NCBI RefSeq assembly: GCF_020509005.1
Contig: NC_063017.1
Location: 1,798,001-1,862,000, forward strand
Reading direction: 5' to 3'
Source: Fulvia fulva
Lineage: Eukaryota; Ascomycota; Dothideomycetes; Mycosphaerellales; Mycosphaerellaceae
Length of the DNA stretch: 64,000 nt
Shown here: piece by piece, positions 9,652 through 20,816 of the stretch
How the letters are laid out: each line of letters opens with the position of its first letter
Numbering within the stretch: the stretch's first letter is position 1
Translations under genes and position numbers: made by a program
Notes under the pieces: model-generated
Database searches by the model: none
What the model saw: the letters and a program-made list of their open reading frames with translations, nothing else
What the model was told of the DNA's origin: nothing

Positions 9652-11501
9652 ATGGGCGACACTGCGCCGTTGACAGAGAAGCCTGATTGGCGACATGTAG
9701 TAGAGAGGAAGAGGACGAAAAGAGAGGCATTGGTCCAGCCATACCTTGACGACTCGAAACAGCAACAAGACATCACTTCAATTTCTGATGTGTCGAAGCT
9801 GGCCAGTCTAGTTGCGAAAGGGGAGCTGAAGGCATATGATGTTATCATGGCTTATGTTCGAAGGTAGAGATTACTAGACCTTTCGTGTCTATAGACTGAC
9901 GGCGATAGAGCTGCTGCAGCGCACAAGCAGGTGAGAGTGTTCCATCAACACAGTTGACACATCACTGACTTCTCAATATCAGACCAACTGCTTGACAGGT
10001 TCGTTCGTCCCAAGCCTTGCTTCGACGGCAATTCTGACGGAGTCCAGAGGTCATGTTTGATGAGGCAATCAACCGAGCGAGTGACCTTGATGAGTATCTC
10101 GTTGCCCACGGTGGAACCATCGGCCCTTTGCATGGCATTCCGATGACTCTGAAGGATCAATTCGATGTTCAAGGCTATGATGCAACCCTGGGCTACGTTG
10201 GACGAACAGACTAGCCAGCCTTTCGAAACGCTTTGCTTGTCGACATTCTGCAAAGCGCTGGTGCAGTCATCCTTGCGAAGACCAATTTACCTCAGAGCAT
10301 CATGGTGAGTTTTGCCTCGATGTCGTAATCAAGCTGACTTTGGATGTAGTGGTGCGAGACTGAAAACCCTCTGTGGGGGCTGACGACAAATCCACGCGAT
10401 CCTCAACTGACTCCCGGCGGCTCTACTGGAGGCGACGGAGCACTGCTGACACAGCATGGTTCGCTAGTCGGTTGGGGCACAGACATCGGCGGGAGTGTTA
10501 GGATCCCAAGCCACATGCTGGGACTGTATGGACTCAAGCCAAGTGTAGGTCCATATATATCGCAGTAGTAAGGACGACCTCTAATCGATGGTAGAGTGGC
10601 CGTCTTCCCTACGAAGGCGTACAGGTATCGACAGCAGGCCAGGAACACGTCCCCTCTGTAGTTGGTCCATTAGCCAGGTCTCTGGACTCCATCGAGCTTA
10701 TCATGCGCGAGATTATCAAAGCACAACCATGGACTCACGATCCCACGTGCCACCGTTTGGCTCGGGACGAAGCAGCATATTCACAGACGCTGGACAATCC
10801 TCTGGTAATTGGTCTTCTGGTAGACGACGGCCACGTCAAAGTGCATCCACCCATCCAAAGAGTGCTTCTTGAAGCCGCTGAAAAGTTGAAGAGCGCTGGC
10901 CACACTGTCATCACATGGAATGATGACGGACATACGGAGTGCATCAAAATCATGGACTCATACTATACTGCCGATGGCGGCGAGGACATCAAACGAGCCG
11001 TGGCGGAAGGAGGCGAGCCTTTCATCCCTCATGTCGAAGCTCTCGTCAACCGCGCGCCGGCTATATCAGTCTACGAATACTGGCAACTCAATAAGCGCAA
11101 GAGAGCAGCACATAAAGCGGTATCTCGACAAATGGCATGCCATTCGCGACCCGGCCAGTGGACGCGAGGTCGATGTGCTGCTAATGCCGACCATGCCGCA
11201 TCCAGCCGTCAAGCATCGAAGCTGTAAGTGGGTCGGCTATACGAAAGTATGGAATCTCTTGGACTATACTGCTCTTGTGCTTCCGTATGGCAACGTTGAC
11301 AAAAGCGTTGATATTGGCAAGACTGATAATGAAGTCCGCAACTACAAGCCGCGGAACGTACTCGATGATTGGAATTGGAGCCTGTATGATTCAGATGCTA
11401 TGGACGGACTGCCGCTAAGTGTGCAGGTCGTAGGTAGGAGACTTGAGGAGGAGAAAGTGTTAGCTGCCGGTAAGGTGATTGATGGCGTCTTGAGGTCATG
11501 A
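9652..11501 (+). pseudogene. Amidase-signature (acetamidase-type) gene, broken by a stop and a frameshift
   Basis: Amidase-signature enzymes hydrolyse amides with a Ser-cisSer-Lys triad. Exons are 9652-9863, 9909-9930, 9983-9998, 10048-10304, 10350-10544 and 10595 onward, with introns of about 45-50 nt. The triad region is readable: Lys in PMTLKD, then GGSTGGDGALL and DIGGSVRIPSHM. Two lesions break it. An in-frame TAG lies at 10212-10214, just after GYVGRTD. One extra base near 11114 shifts the reading frame, and the C-terminal part (from RYLDKWHAIRDP to the TGA at 11499-11501) continues in the new frame. The TAG fits CAG-to-TAG at a CpA site. Everything else is well conserved in style, so inactivation looks recent. 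An assembly error could explain the frameshift but is less likely to explain both lesions. Confidence 0.85.
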
Positions 11502-11758
11502 AAGCCTTTGCTCTTTGTCTGGACAGCACGAAATGCGACTGCTCTATCTCTCCACGGTGTTGACTTGCGGATAGGTCTAAGAAGGCATACCATTCACGGC
11601 CGTCTGCACGTTCTACTGACCATGTGTTACAGGAAAATGAAACTGATCTTTTTGCGCTGGCTGATCTAGGCCACCTCATAGCTATTGCCTAGCTCTGGCT
11701 GAAGCTGCACACACCAACATTTCCGCGGGCTGCTTTGCCGGACCAATCAATATTTGTC

Positions 11759-12682
11759 ATGCGCCACAGCTTTTCGTGCGAAGGAAGCCTACCACAGACA
11801 ACCATGGCAACCTTCCGTGCTCTTACTATGAAGTACGTTTGGAGGACTGCAAGAAGACACATTGACCGCGAGTATTCAGTACTCACCATGGCGCTCAGCG
11901 AGGTGGACATACCGGAACCATCGCAGTGGAACACCCACTTCGCCGCCGCAAGCAACTGTCTAGCTGACGGCAGTCCAACCAACGTGACCATACATTTGTA
12001 CGGACCACTGATATCAGACGAAGACTGGATCCGCGTCGACGAGTCTGATTTCGCCCGACCATTTGATCCCACGCACCACTCCAAGGTAGTCAAGCCAGTA
12101 GTGGACAATTGGATCAAAGTCATACGCGAAACCAAGATCCAGCCTTCGCACTACAAAACCCAATCTCAAGAAGACTCCCCCGAACAATCTGATAACACAC
12201 TCAGATTCACACTGGACGTAACTCAACCTCTGGACATAGACAACTCCACCCGTCACCTCCTGCTACAGCACGAAGCACGATCAACAGTGCGTATCGCTGC
12301 ACTTCTCAATAAAATCTTTCGGCCTGTCGGACGTCAATTGGAAGTCTCAGTCAAGGGTGCGCGGTGCTGGTGCACTCTCAGGGAGAAGGAACGACATGTC
12401 GTCATGCCCAAAGGACTAAGCTACCCAGTCGATCGAGCCTCGCACATGCAGGAGCAAATGGAGTACATGAGGGCGAACTGACTCAATGAAGACATGGGGC
12501 ATTTTTCTGGGTACTTCCTGGAAGAGCGAAAGAGACTGAAGCCTAACCTGGAAACGCTGAAGGGGCACTTTGACAAGCGGGCGATGAAATGTTTGAGGTT
12601 GGCGAAGGAGCATTGGGATGATGAGCATTGGGGCAAGGAGAGTGGTGAGGCCCGCATGTCGGAGAGGGCGCCTGTGAACTAG
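11759..12682 (+). pseudogene. Unknown protein frame with one in-frame TGA
   Basis: From the ATG at 11759 an open frame of about 240 codons ends at TGA 12479-12481, yet the same frame continues with coding character (rich in Lys, Glu, Trp, Leu) to TAG at 12680-12682, giving about 307 codons in all. The TGA would be explained by CGA-to-TGA. Its context TGA-C is also a weak stop, so readthrough is conceivable, but the extension does not end in a peroxisomal tripeptide. No family was recognised: the protein is polar, with no signal peptide or membrane segment. If the stop is real, the annotated protein would be 240 residues. It lies between two clear pseudogenes, which favours decay. Confidence 0.5.
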
Positions 12683-12901
12683 CTAGGTGTTCTTCAGCGA
12701 TACGGGGTCTGTTTGAGAGACCACGTAGTGAGCGTGAAAATTTGTAGGAACTTCGCCTGTCATCGGCCATTCCCAAGGCTTCCGACTACGAAAGGTCTCC
12801 GATCAGGGCGTCTGAAACGTGCTTCAAGCGACGACTATGTTGTCGCAGCGTCGAGCAAAGCAGGCGAGATGCAGCAAGCCTAGAGTCAGGCATTCCACTC
12901 C

Positions 12902-13671
12902 TTAATCTTTGCGCATGATGAATTTGCCGAAGTCCCAACGCCCATCTTCGACCTCGACTCCAAGCTCTCTGGTAAGAACTGCGAGGTCGGTGCCCATGAT
13001 CCAGCTCTCCCGACGCACGTAGTAGTTTGCGCAGGACAAATGACCCCCGCCGTCCCTATAGTGTGGGCAGTCGTTCTTATCATGCTCTGCTTTCTTGGCT
13101 AGTATCATCTCGAACTTGCGCCACACGTGCATGCTCTTGCACTGCAGCAGGAACGAGCGAAGCGTGTCCGTGGGTATCTCCTCCGGATATTGATTGGTGA
13201 GCACGATGTTCCGCAGAGAAAGCGTGTGTAGAGTCCCTTGATGTGCTGCAAGGAAGGCCTGGAGTGTGCCAGCATCGACTGTTCCTTCCAACGATCCGTT
13301 GCCACTGACCAGACGAAGTTCCCTAAGTCTCGTGTATGTGCCGTGTTGCATGAAATATTCCATGGTTTGTATCTTACCGGCGAATGATGAACATGCCGTG
13401 AAGAGTGTGAGTCGCTCGACATTGCTGCAAGCTTTACCCATACGCTGCCACAGCTGCCCCTGGCGCCCCCAGTCTGAGACTCTGAGTATCCACAGTCGAT
13501 GCTGAGGTCGGTGAGGCTCGAGAAGACGACTTCGATGGCGTCTGAGTCCATTTCGATATCATCACCGAAGACGCCGTCCGGCAGAATCTGTTCGCTTGCA
13601 ACATGGCCAATTGAGAGTGCTTGCGGGTCTGCCCCAGATTCCGCGAGGGCCTGGAGCAGTACGTGGTTCAC
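12902..13671 (-). pseudogene. F-box/LRR-like fungal protein, frameshifted, N-terminus missing
   Basis: Two adjoining frames make one protein-like reading. The first runs from about 13671 to about 13475 (contains SSLTDLSID). The second runs from about 13475 to the stop at 12902 (contains QLWQRMGKACSNVERLTLF, then leucine-rich LRELRLVSG and LHTLSLRNIVL). Leucine-spaced segments of this kind are typical of F-box/LRR proteins. The change of frame falls between about 13470 and 13510, where no GT-AG intron fits, so a one-base indel is the simplest cause. No ATG opens the first frame and a stop lies just upstream, so the N-terminal part is lost or in an unseen exon. Convergence with the truncated carboxypeptidase start suggests a rearrangement junction around 13.7-13.95 kb. 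Confidence 0.5.
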
Positions 13672-13964
13672 GTCTCGAGAAATTCATCTGAGTCCACGCA
13701 CAGCCACCTGACACCCACAGCAGATGCTCTGTGGATAATCCTCCGCGTCTGTTCCCCTCTTGCTTTTCTCCGAAGACCGTCCCCCAAGCGGCTACTCGGG
13801 CTACACAACTGCACCATGGCGATAGCATCGTCGGCCGTGCTCCAGTCATCGCATCTGCCGTCTCCGCGACCCAAGACAGCCAAGCCAAGCCTGGCCTTGT
13901 TGCAGGCTTGACGTTGCTTCACGTGCCAGGATGAGGACTCAATCCTGAAGTACAAAATGTCCAG

Positions 13965-15740
13965 TTGTCGGTTACGCTGCAGACCAGCATCTCCAGACAC
14001 GACAGTGCTGTCCCTATCGGCGTTGCTCCTGGCCACTGCGAGTATGCCACGGATCCGATACCCGAACAGAACGCAACATTTCTGGTCGGCACGTATGCCA
14101 GTCAAGATGGCAATGGCACAGCACTGGGCTCAGTCAATGCGGCCATCGCTGCTTGGCACTTTCTGCAGACGTGGGTGCAGGAGTTTCCAGAGCACAAGCC
14201 AAACGACAACCGCATTTCTCTGGCCACTGACTCCTACGGCGCGCGATATGGGCCTGCGTTCTTCTCTTTCTTCCAGAAACAGAACGACAGGATCGCCAAC
14301 GGGACATTCGACGACGACGGAGAATCTGTCATTCTCCACCTAGACACTCTCATGCTCATCAACAGCTGCATCGATCGTCTTGTGCAGTGGCCCTCGTATC
14401 CACACATTGCATACAACAACACGTACGGGATCGAGAGCGTCAATGCCTCGGTTCGTGAGCAAATGTTAGACGCCCTGTATCGCGAGGGTGGCTGCAACGA
14501 CCAGATCTACGAGTGTCGCAACCATTCATTATCCTTCGACCCAAACAACACAGGCGTCAACGAAACAGTCAACGAAGTCTGCCAGAAGGCCGAGACTTTC
14601 TGTTCGAGTGAATTGCGCAACCCATTCCTACAATACTCTGGCAGGAACTATTACGACTTCGCGACGCTGGAACCTGATCCGTTCACGTCCAAGCTCTACC
14701 AAGGTTATCTGAACCAACCTCATGTGCAGGCTGCTTTGGGCGTGCCGTTGAATTGTAGGTTGTCTCTGCACTAAGAATGGATGGGCGTACGACTAAACTC
14801 AACTACTCTTGCTCGCTGTCCTGGCAGTGAAATGCTGATACTTGGTGCATAGTCTCGCAATCGTCTGAAGCGTCAAGTGGTGCATTCCGGAGCATCGGCG
14901 ACTACAATCGTCCTGGGTGAGTATACTGTACGGGGGTTGGGCATCTTCGCGTGTCTAAGACATCTGCTGACCTTGTACCCTTTGCCATTAGCTGGCTAGA
15001 AGATCTTGCCTATCTTCTCGAAAGCGGCGTTAAACTCCCCATGGCGTACGGTGATCGTGACTTTGCTTGTGTGAGTGTGCGGAGGCCATCTATCGCCAAG
15101 TGCCTAGCTGACTATGCTACAGAACTGGATCGGCGGCGAAGCAGTCTCGCTCGCCATCAACTACACCAACACGAACGACTTCCATGCAGCCGGCTACACT
15201 GCGCTACAGACCAACGACTCATACTCTGGCGGTCAAGTCCGTCAGTACGGTAATCTGAGCTTCTCCAGAGTCTTCCAAGCAGGCCACGAGATCCCATCGT
15301 ACCAGCCAGAGACGTCCTACAAGATCTTCATGCGAGCTCTCAACAATCTTGACATTGCAACAGGTCTAGTCAATGTCACGTCCGGAGATGGCATCTACAG
15401 CTCTGTCGGGACGGAAGACACATGGGCTATCAAGAATGACCAGCCTGAACAGCCGCTGCAATTCTGCTACGTGCTCGAGCCTACTACCTGTACTGAGGAT
15501 CAGATTGACAGCATCCTGAACGGGACGGCAGTGATCAGGCACTACATTGTGGTTGACAAGAACTCGACGGCACTGTTTCCCGATGTAGTCGGAGGATCTT
15601 CGTCAAATGACACGAATGCCACGACAAGTCCTGGCTCGAGCTCGAATTCGCCATCATCGTACACTGGAAAGGCAACGAGCAACAAAGCAGGGCCATGGGT
15701 CGCGATGATGAATCTGGCAGGAATGGTCATCATGCTATGA
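13965..15740 (+). pseudogene. Serine carboxypeptidase (S10), N-terminally truncated
   Basis: S10 enzymes remove C-terminal residues, usually outside the cell or in the vacuole. Exons are 13965-14754, 14853-14916, 14992-15070 and 15123-15740. The catalytic residues are present: Ser in [10 protein letters not shown], Asp in YGDRDFAC followed by NWIGGE, and His in QAGHEIPSYQ. The C-terminus is Ser/Thr/Asn-rich and ends in a hydrophobic tail, consistent with a GPI anchor. What is missing is the N-terminus: no signal peptide, no oxyanion-hole region and no ATG before about 14349. The sequence upstream reads as the antisense of an LRR-like remnant. The gene is therefore probably a fragment created by rearrangement, although an unseen upstream exon cannot be excluded. 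The triad itself would be functional if a start were supplied elsewhere. Confidence 0.8.
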
Positions 15741-16510
15741 TAACGGTAAGGCAGACAGTGGCTCACGATGTGTAGTTGTAACATGCTTCAATAAAGACTC
15801 TCCAGTTCTTCAACGCTGTTGCAGTCGAATGGAACTGGACTCTTGCAAGCCCCTCAGGAACTTGAGCGTCTACAGAATGACCAAGGCCCTGTATCGTTGA
15901 CCGGTTTCTGACGCTTCTGACCACTTTCAACAACAATCTTGGCGCCTAGCATGCATAAGATGCACAAAAGCCGCAGAAGAGTTTGATTAGCCTTAAGAAT
16001 TCACGCGACAGTTGAATATCGCAAGCTACTAAAGACTAGGCTATAACGAGCATCCTACAGCTTCCCGAGGTTGCCGCAACTAGTTGCAAGTCTAAAAAAA
16101 ACGACTTCTGGTCGGGATTAGGAGTCTGTCGCGAACCTGACGCCAACGCAGTGCTCCGTGCTCACTCCCTAGCTTTGAAGCCTCTTTGGAGGATTGGATT
16201 TTGGGATTGGATTTTGACGTTGGAGCAACGATACAGGGCCCGAGAAGAAGACTCTTATGTTCGAGCAGTGCTCCTATGATACCGCAAGCGACATGTATCT
16301 TCGATGCGATCGTGTGCCTGACGATTCTGCGGATCGTCAAAACGGCTGTCTCCCTATCCGGAAGGAGCTATACCATTCAAATCATTGTGGAGTGATGACA
16401 GTCGATCGCCACAAAGCTTGTAGCAACACCGAGGTCCAAAAGAATCACACATGTACAGCTTCATGGCAATGCTGATCACTACGCTTGGCCCATCACCCAT
16501 CAACATCAAG
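15741..16510. other. Intergenic, promoter region of the MRJP-like gene
   Basis: About 770 bases without a supported gene. A short in-frame ATG at 16451 could extend the next gene by 20 residues but would place its signal peptide internally. Confidence 0.4.
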
Positions 16511-17881
16511 ATGGCCACGATGGCGAAAACAGCTCTGGCAGGCCTGGCACTGCTCCAGCTTGCCACTGGCTACTCCCCCTCAGACATCCGCACAGATCCT
16601 CTAACCGCAGGTCCACCACTCGAAATCGTCCACTACTTCGGAGGACAATGGCCAACAGGAATAGCAGTATCCGCCACAGGCAGGAAGTTCGCCTGCTACC
16701 CAGCCAGTCTCGACATCATGAACACCTACAACGGCCTCAACAACGTCGTGCAAGTCCAAGAATTGACCGGCATCGACACAGAAACCCCATACCCCAACAG
16801 AACCTACAACCAATCCCCAGGCGGCGCGGTCAACAGATTGTCCTTGCCCGCCGTGACGAAGGGTGACCCTAATCATCTCCTTGGCGTACAGTCTGTTGTT
16901 ATCGACTCAAGGGACACTCTCTGGATCCTCGATACGGGCCGAGTACAAGATCTCACCAACCTTGCCTCGCCCATGCTTCCCGCCACAGTGCCCGGTGGCC
17001 CCAAACTCATCAACATCGACCTAACAACAAACCAAATCGTCAACACCATAATCTTCACCTCCGACCTCGTCAAACCCGCCTCATACCTCAACGACGTGCG
17101 CATAGACTGCGCCCGCAACGCTGCATACCTCACCGACTCTTCTCTCGAAGGCGACAATGCCATCGTCTACGTCGATATCACCACCGGAAAGGGGACCCGC
17201 ATGCCTTTCAAAGAAACAAAAGCCATCTACGGCAGTGTTCCCTTCGTCTACGGCGAGCCAATGTATCAAGTAGCGTCCGCGGCGCAAGCGCTCAAGCCCG
17301 GGTACATTACCTTCGGCGCTGATGGAATCGCGATATCGCCGGATATGAACACGCTGTACTTTTCTGTCATTGGTGGGAGGTTTCTGTACTCTGTGCCTAC
17401 AGCGGCGTTGAGGGGTGGGGACTTCAATGCGGCGCAGCGGCAGGTGAATAATTTGGGGGAGAAGGGAATTAGTGATGGGATGGAGAGTGATAGTAATGGG
17501 TAGGTTCACCTCTACCCTTTCAGATCATATCGTGACGATATGCTGACGGTGGCTTAGTATTGTGTATGCGGGAAATGTGGAGCAGGATGCGATTAGTATG
17601 TATAACCCTTTGACGACGTTTGCGACGGTGTTCGTCAGGGACCCGAGGATCAACTGGGTAAGTGCGAGATCTTTCTGATCTTCTGTTCGCTGATGCTAAC
17701 GCTGTTATTCTAGGTGGATACCATGAGCATTGCCACTGATTGGTACCTCTACTTTACCGTCAACCAGCTCAACTATCTAAATGCTATATACCCAGGTCAA
17801 GGTCTACCATTGCTTGACCGGAGGAAGAAGCCTTATGTGGCTTTCAGGGTCAAGCTGCCGAATGGTGGACAGAAGATCTAG
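16511..17881 (+). CDS. Yellow / major-royal-jelly-protein family secreted protein
   Basis: Exons are 16511-17499, 17558-17657 and 17714-17881, with clean splice sites (GTAGGT, GTAAGT). The protein starts with a signal peptide after MATMAKTALAGL (an alternative ATG is at 16520, and an upstream one at 16451). The body has the six-bladed propeller style of the yellow/MRJP family: FGGQWPTGIAVSATGR, VQSVVIDSRDTLWILDTG, PASYLNDVRID, AYLTDSS, ITFGADGIAISPD, then VRDPRINWVDTMSIA and YFTVNQL. The length of about 418 residues is normal. Fungal members are secreted and their chemistry is unknown. It is the only intact gene in a stretch of damaged ones (9.6-19.7 kb), which suggests selection still keeps it. 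Confidence 0.88.
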
Positions 17882-18208
17882 ATGGGCAGATGCATGTAGT
17901 CAATTATGGCAGATAACCCACATGACGCACTGCGCGCACTGTGCCCGAAGCCTGTCGACGGATGTGCTTGTCACTAGAAGCTCGGCTCCCGTCGCAGCGG
18001 CACGCTCCTTAGCAAATCTTCGGCGCCTGATCTCTGCAGAAGGCGGCTTGTAACAGTGTTGCAAAACGGTCTGAGAAAAGCAACTTAGATGGCCTGGAGC
18101 GTTTGATCGATCGGGCTGCCAGCGGTTTAATGACATGGCACCGGGCGGTGCCGGCTCCTTCTGGTCACTTTGAATGACTTCAGGCGAAACACACGCCAGA
18201 ATTGTTGC
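17882..18208. other. Intergenic, no gene seen
   Basis: 327 bases between two convergent genes. No gene, repeat or clear terminator was seen. Confidence 0.4.
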
Positions 18209-19679
18209 TCACGGGGCTCCAGAGTACTTCTTGACACTCTCCCATTTCACTTTGACAGGAGCCATGATAACGGCAGCAAATTGATCGACAGCCTCTCGTA
18301 GCGACATCTCAGCGTGAGGATCTTGTCCAGTCTCTTTGACATATGTGTCCAGACAGTTGCCAGTGCCAGTGCAGACGCAGTCGCGCCAAGCGGTTCCAGG
18401 TAAAAGCAAGAAGCTTTCGCCTTCTGCACTGATTCCGGTAAATGGTGTCCTCAAGTTGTGCTATGTGGATTCTGAGCAGGTCTCGCTATTCCATTCTCGT
18501 CGATTCTTGAGAACTGCTTGACGCTTGCGATGCGTCCAGTCGAGGAGCATAGGCTTCGCAAAGACTTCTGGTCTCATGATGGCCATGCGGTAAGCAGTCG
18601 CGGCAAGCAGGGAAGTTCCGGACGTCTCGCCGCCCCAGCTGGTCTCACCAAGATAGTTTCTCAGAAGACCGGAGCTATCATCGTCTGTTCGTGCCACCCC
18701 ACCCGGAAGTTCTGAGATCCACATATCGAGATCATTCAGCTCTTTGGCCATATCTTCTTTGCTTCGCGGGCACGCTGCGATTGTTGCGCGAACACGTGCC
18801 ATACCATACGCAGCCCACGCATTGCCGGTCGACCATGCACCGTTGTCGATGAAATCAGAAGGTCCAGCGATATGTCTCCACAGGCCTTGCTGTGGTCCGC
18901 TGTTAATGACCAGTATGCTCCGGCAAAGGCTGATCTGTCGCACAGCTTCTTTCACCAAGTCAAGATCATTCGTGGCAACGCCGTAGTAAGCTAGGAAAGG
19001 CGGTACCATCGCAACAGCATCAGACGACAGCTCTGACTGCTCCATGCGATGACTAATGGCGCCATTGCTGTATCTCGGTGCTTCATTGAGAACAAAGTCT
19101 TTCTGCTTCGCTGCGGCATCGATATACTTCTTCCGATACAACTTATGCGACAGCTGCACAGCTGCCACGCCAAGACTTGCCGTCGGTCTTGAGCTTCGGC
19201 TCGATGTATAACGAAGCCTCGTCCAGCCTCAAACCCAGCTTTGGCACTTTACCACCTGGGAACGGGTCCGGACCGAGCACTGAACGCTCTGGGTTGTAGA
19301 TCTGCTGCGTTGCCTCATAAGCATACCCAATCTCCCAGCTACGGACAGAGTGTCTGTGAGCTTGCGTCATTGCAGCGTTGATACGAAAAGAATAGTTGAA
19401 GCTTCCAGTGCATGTCTCGAAAGACGACAAGTCGATTGTAGGATCGGTGAAGTGGTTGTAGTAGACGGCGATGAAGATGGCCACCAGTACTACATACGCC
19501 GGGAAGAACTTGATGGAGTTCGACCATGTTCCAGGATCCAGCCAAGTGAACGGTCTTGCCTCGAGCCTGACAGGCTCTGGTGGTGGCGGGTCCGCATAGT
19601 CTGAGGCTTTCACCTTGGGCTTGCCGACCGGCCGCTCCGAGCCTGGACCTGGCGCCGGATGCTGTGTATGCTCCGGCAT
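18209..19679 (-). pseudogene. Six-hairpin glycosidase-like membrane protein (GH105/88-like), broken
   Basis: The start is placed at ATG 19679. A Pro-rich cytoplasmic N-terminus is followed by one membrane segment (about residues 58-74, AYVVLVAIFIAVYY), then a lumenal or extracellular domain. That domain has six-hairpin (unsaturated-rhamnogalacturonyl-hydrolase-like) features: FIDNGAWSTGNAWAAYGMAR, SWGGETSGTSLLAATAYRM and, after the break, ESFLLLPGTAWRDCV. Two problems appear. Near 19169-19190 the frame changes. Either one base was gained, or a 37-nt intron (19212-19176, GTTATA...AAG) is removed, which would give DEASLGVAAVQLSH but is very short. At 18461-18463 an in-frame TAG (CAG-to-TAG at CpA) interrupts the frame, which then continues to 18209. 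Because of the TAG the gene is called a pseudogene. The substrate is not predictable from sequence. Confidence 0.7.
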
Positions 19680-19763
19680 TCTGGAGATGGGGTGTGATGA
19701 GTTGGAGACATGGTGAAAGATGTTGGAGATTGAGGAAGGTGTTGATGGTGCCGAGCACGTGGC

Positions 19764-19820
19764 ACAGCTGGCCAATTATGGCCAAGCTGGCCAATTATGG
19801 CCAAGCTGGCCAATTATGGC
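19764..19820. repeat. Three tandem 19-bp units, each with a CCAAT box
   Basis: The unit CAAGCTGGCCAATTATGGC is repeated three times with no gap (the first copy has one difference). It lies 85-141 bases upstream of the glycosidase ATG at 19679 and downstream of the neighbouring minus-strand gene. Each unit holds CCAAT, the core bound by the fungal HAP/CBC complex, and a partly palindromic GGCCAATTATGGCC. A regulatory role is inference. Confidence 0.7.
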
Positions 19821-19870
19821 TAAGCTTTTGTGCTTGGTCATGATTGGTCTGAGCGTCGCTGACCATGTCA

Positions 19871-20455
19871 TCATTCGTCGCGTCGCTCTTGATGTTCTTC
19901 CTCTTCATCGACGTCCACCTTCTCCCACTCCTCTGTCCCCAAATGCCCATCACTGGAATGTGATTGTGCGTGTCGCCGCGACCCGGACCGGTTTCCCGCG
20001 CTTCGGGGTGGGCTCACAATCACACCAGAGCTGGACGATCTCGAAGTGCGTTCCATTGAGCGGGCTCCTTTTCGATGTCCCTGGCTGGCGTCTGGCGCAA
20101 AGAACTGCCTTATTGCAGCTCGAAGTCGGCCACCCCGACTGGTAGTGGGCACTTGAATGTCAATGGGCCGTTCGATGCGCAGATTCTGCTCGCGAGCTTG
20201 AAGTTCGAGGAAGTCCCATGCCGCCTCGTGACCATTCAGATCGTTGGAGAACATGACTCTGCGACCGCCAGGATACTCTCCATCTGGGTCTGGATTCTCG
20301 AAGAGGAAGAAGTGAAGGGGCGACTCTTGCCCGTCGCCAACTCGGTCGGGTGGCACACCATTCTGCACGCGCATTGTTGCTGGGATGCGAGCGCTATTGC
20401 TATGTCGTTCTATTCTTGCGGCCAGTTTTCTCGTGATCAAGTCGATTGGAGCCAT
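19871..20455 (-). CDS. Hypothetical protein with disordered C-terminus
   Basis: This 194-residue frame starts at ATG 20455. The first half looks folded (contains SPLHFFLFENPDPDGEYPGG and VMFSNDLNGHEAAWDFLELQAREQNLRIE). The second half is low-complexity: Ser/Arg-rich with SSSSGVIVSPPRS, ending in an acidic stretch. No signal peptide, membrane segment or known domain is seen. It is in tandem with the broken glycosidase on the same strand. Coding potential is supported by the amino-acid composition and by a clean ATG; function is unknown. Confidence 0.55.
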   Translation of the reverse strand: MAPIDLITRKLAARIERHSNSARIPATMRVQNGVPPDRVGDGQESPLHFFLFENPDPDGEYPGGRRVMFSNDLNGHEAAWDFLELQAREQNLRIERPIDIQVPTTSRGGRLRAAIRQFFAPDASQGHRKGARSMERTSRSSSSGVIVSPPRSAGNRSGSRRHAQSHSSDGHLGTEEWEKVDVDEEEEHQERRDE

Positions 20456-20816
20456 GGTGTCGGTTGAAGGTGGTGAGTATCTTCTGGAATTCGAAAGAAA
20501 TTATTTTCACTTCGTCGAGGAGTTGCACGGTGTGGATGATCTGCGACAGGTGCTCACAGTCTTATATGGCGTTGCACAAGTCAGAGTCACATCCTGTGTC
20601 CTCAAGAAAGATCGGAACATATGGCCAATGATTTCCCTCGTGTTGTTAAAGCTCCCTCGCACCACGAGGCATATTGGACCAGTCTTTCAGTCCTCGGCTT
20701 CGAGGCTACATATCTACATCTGCACAGCTCTTTTCTTCACAACCAACATCCAGGCACTGAGTGTGAAGCACGAACTACATGAACATACGACACAACACTA
20801 AAGATACATCGCCATC
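20456..20816. other. Divergent intergenic region
   Basis: 361 bases between the divergent starts at 20455 and 20817, probably a shared promoter. No further element recognised. Confidence 0.4.
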
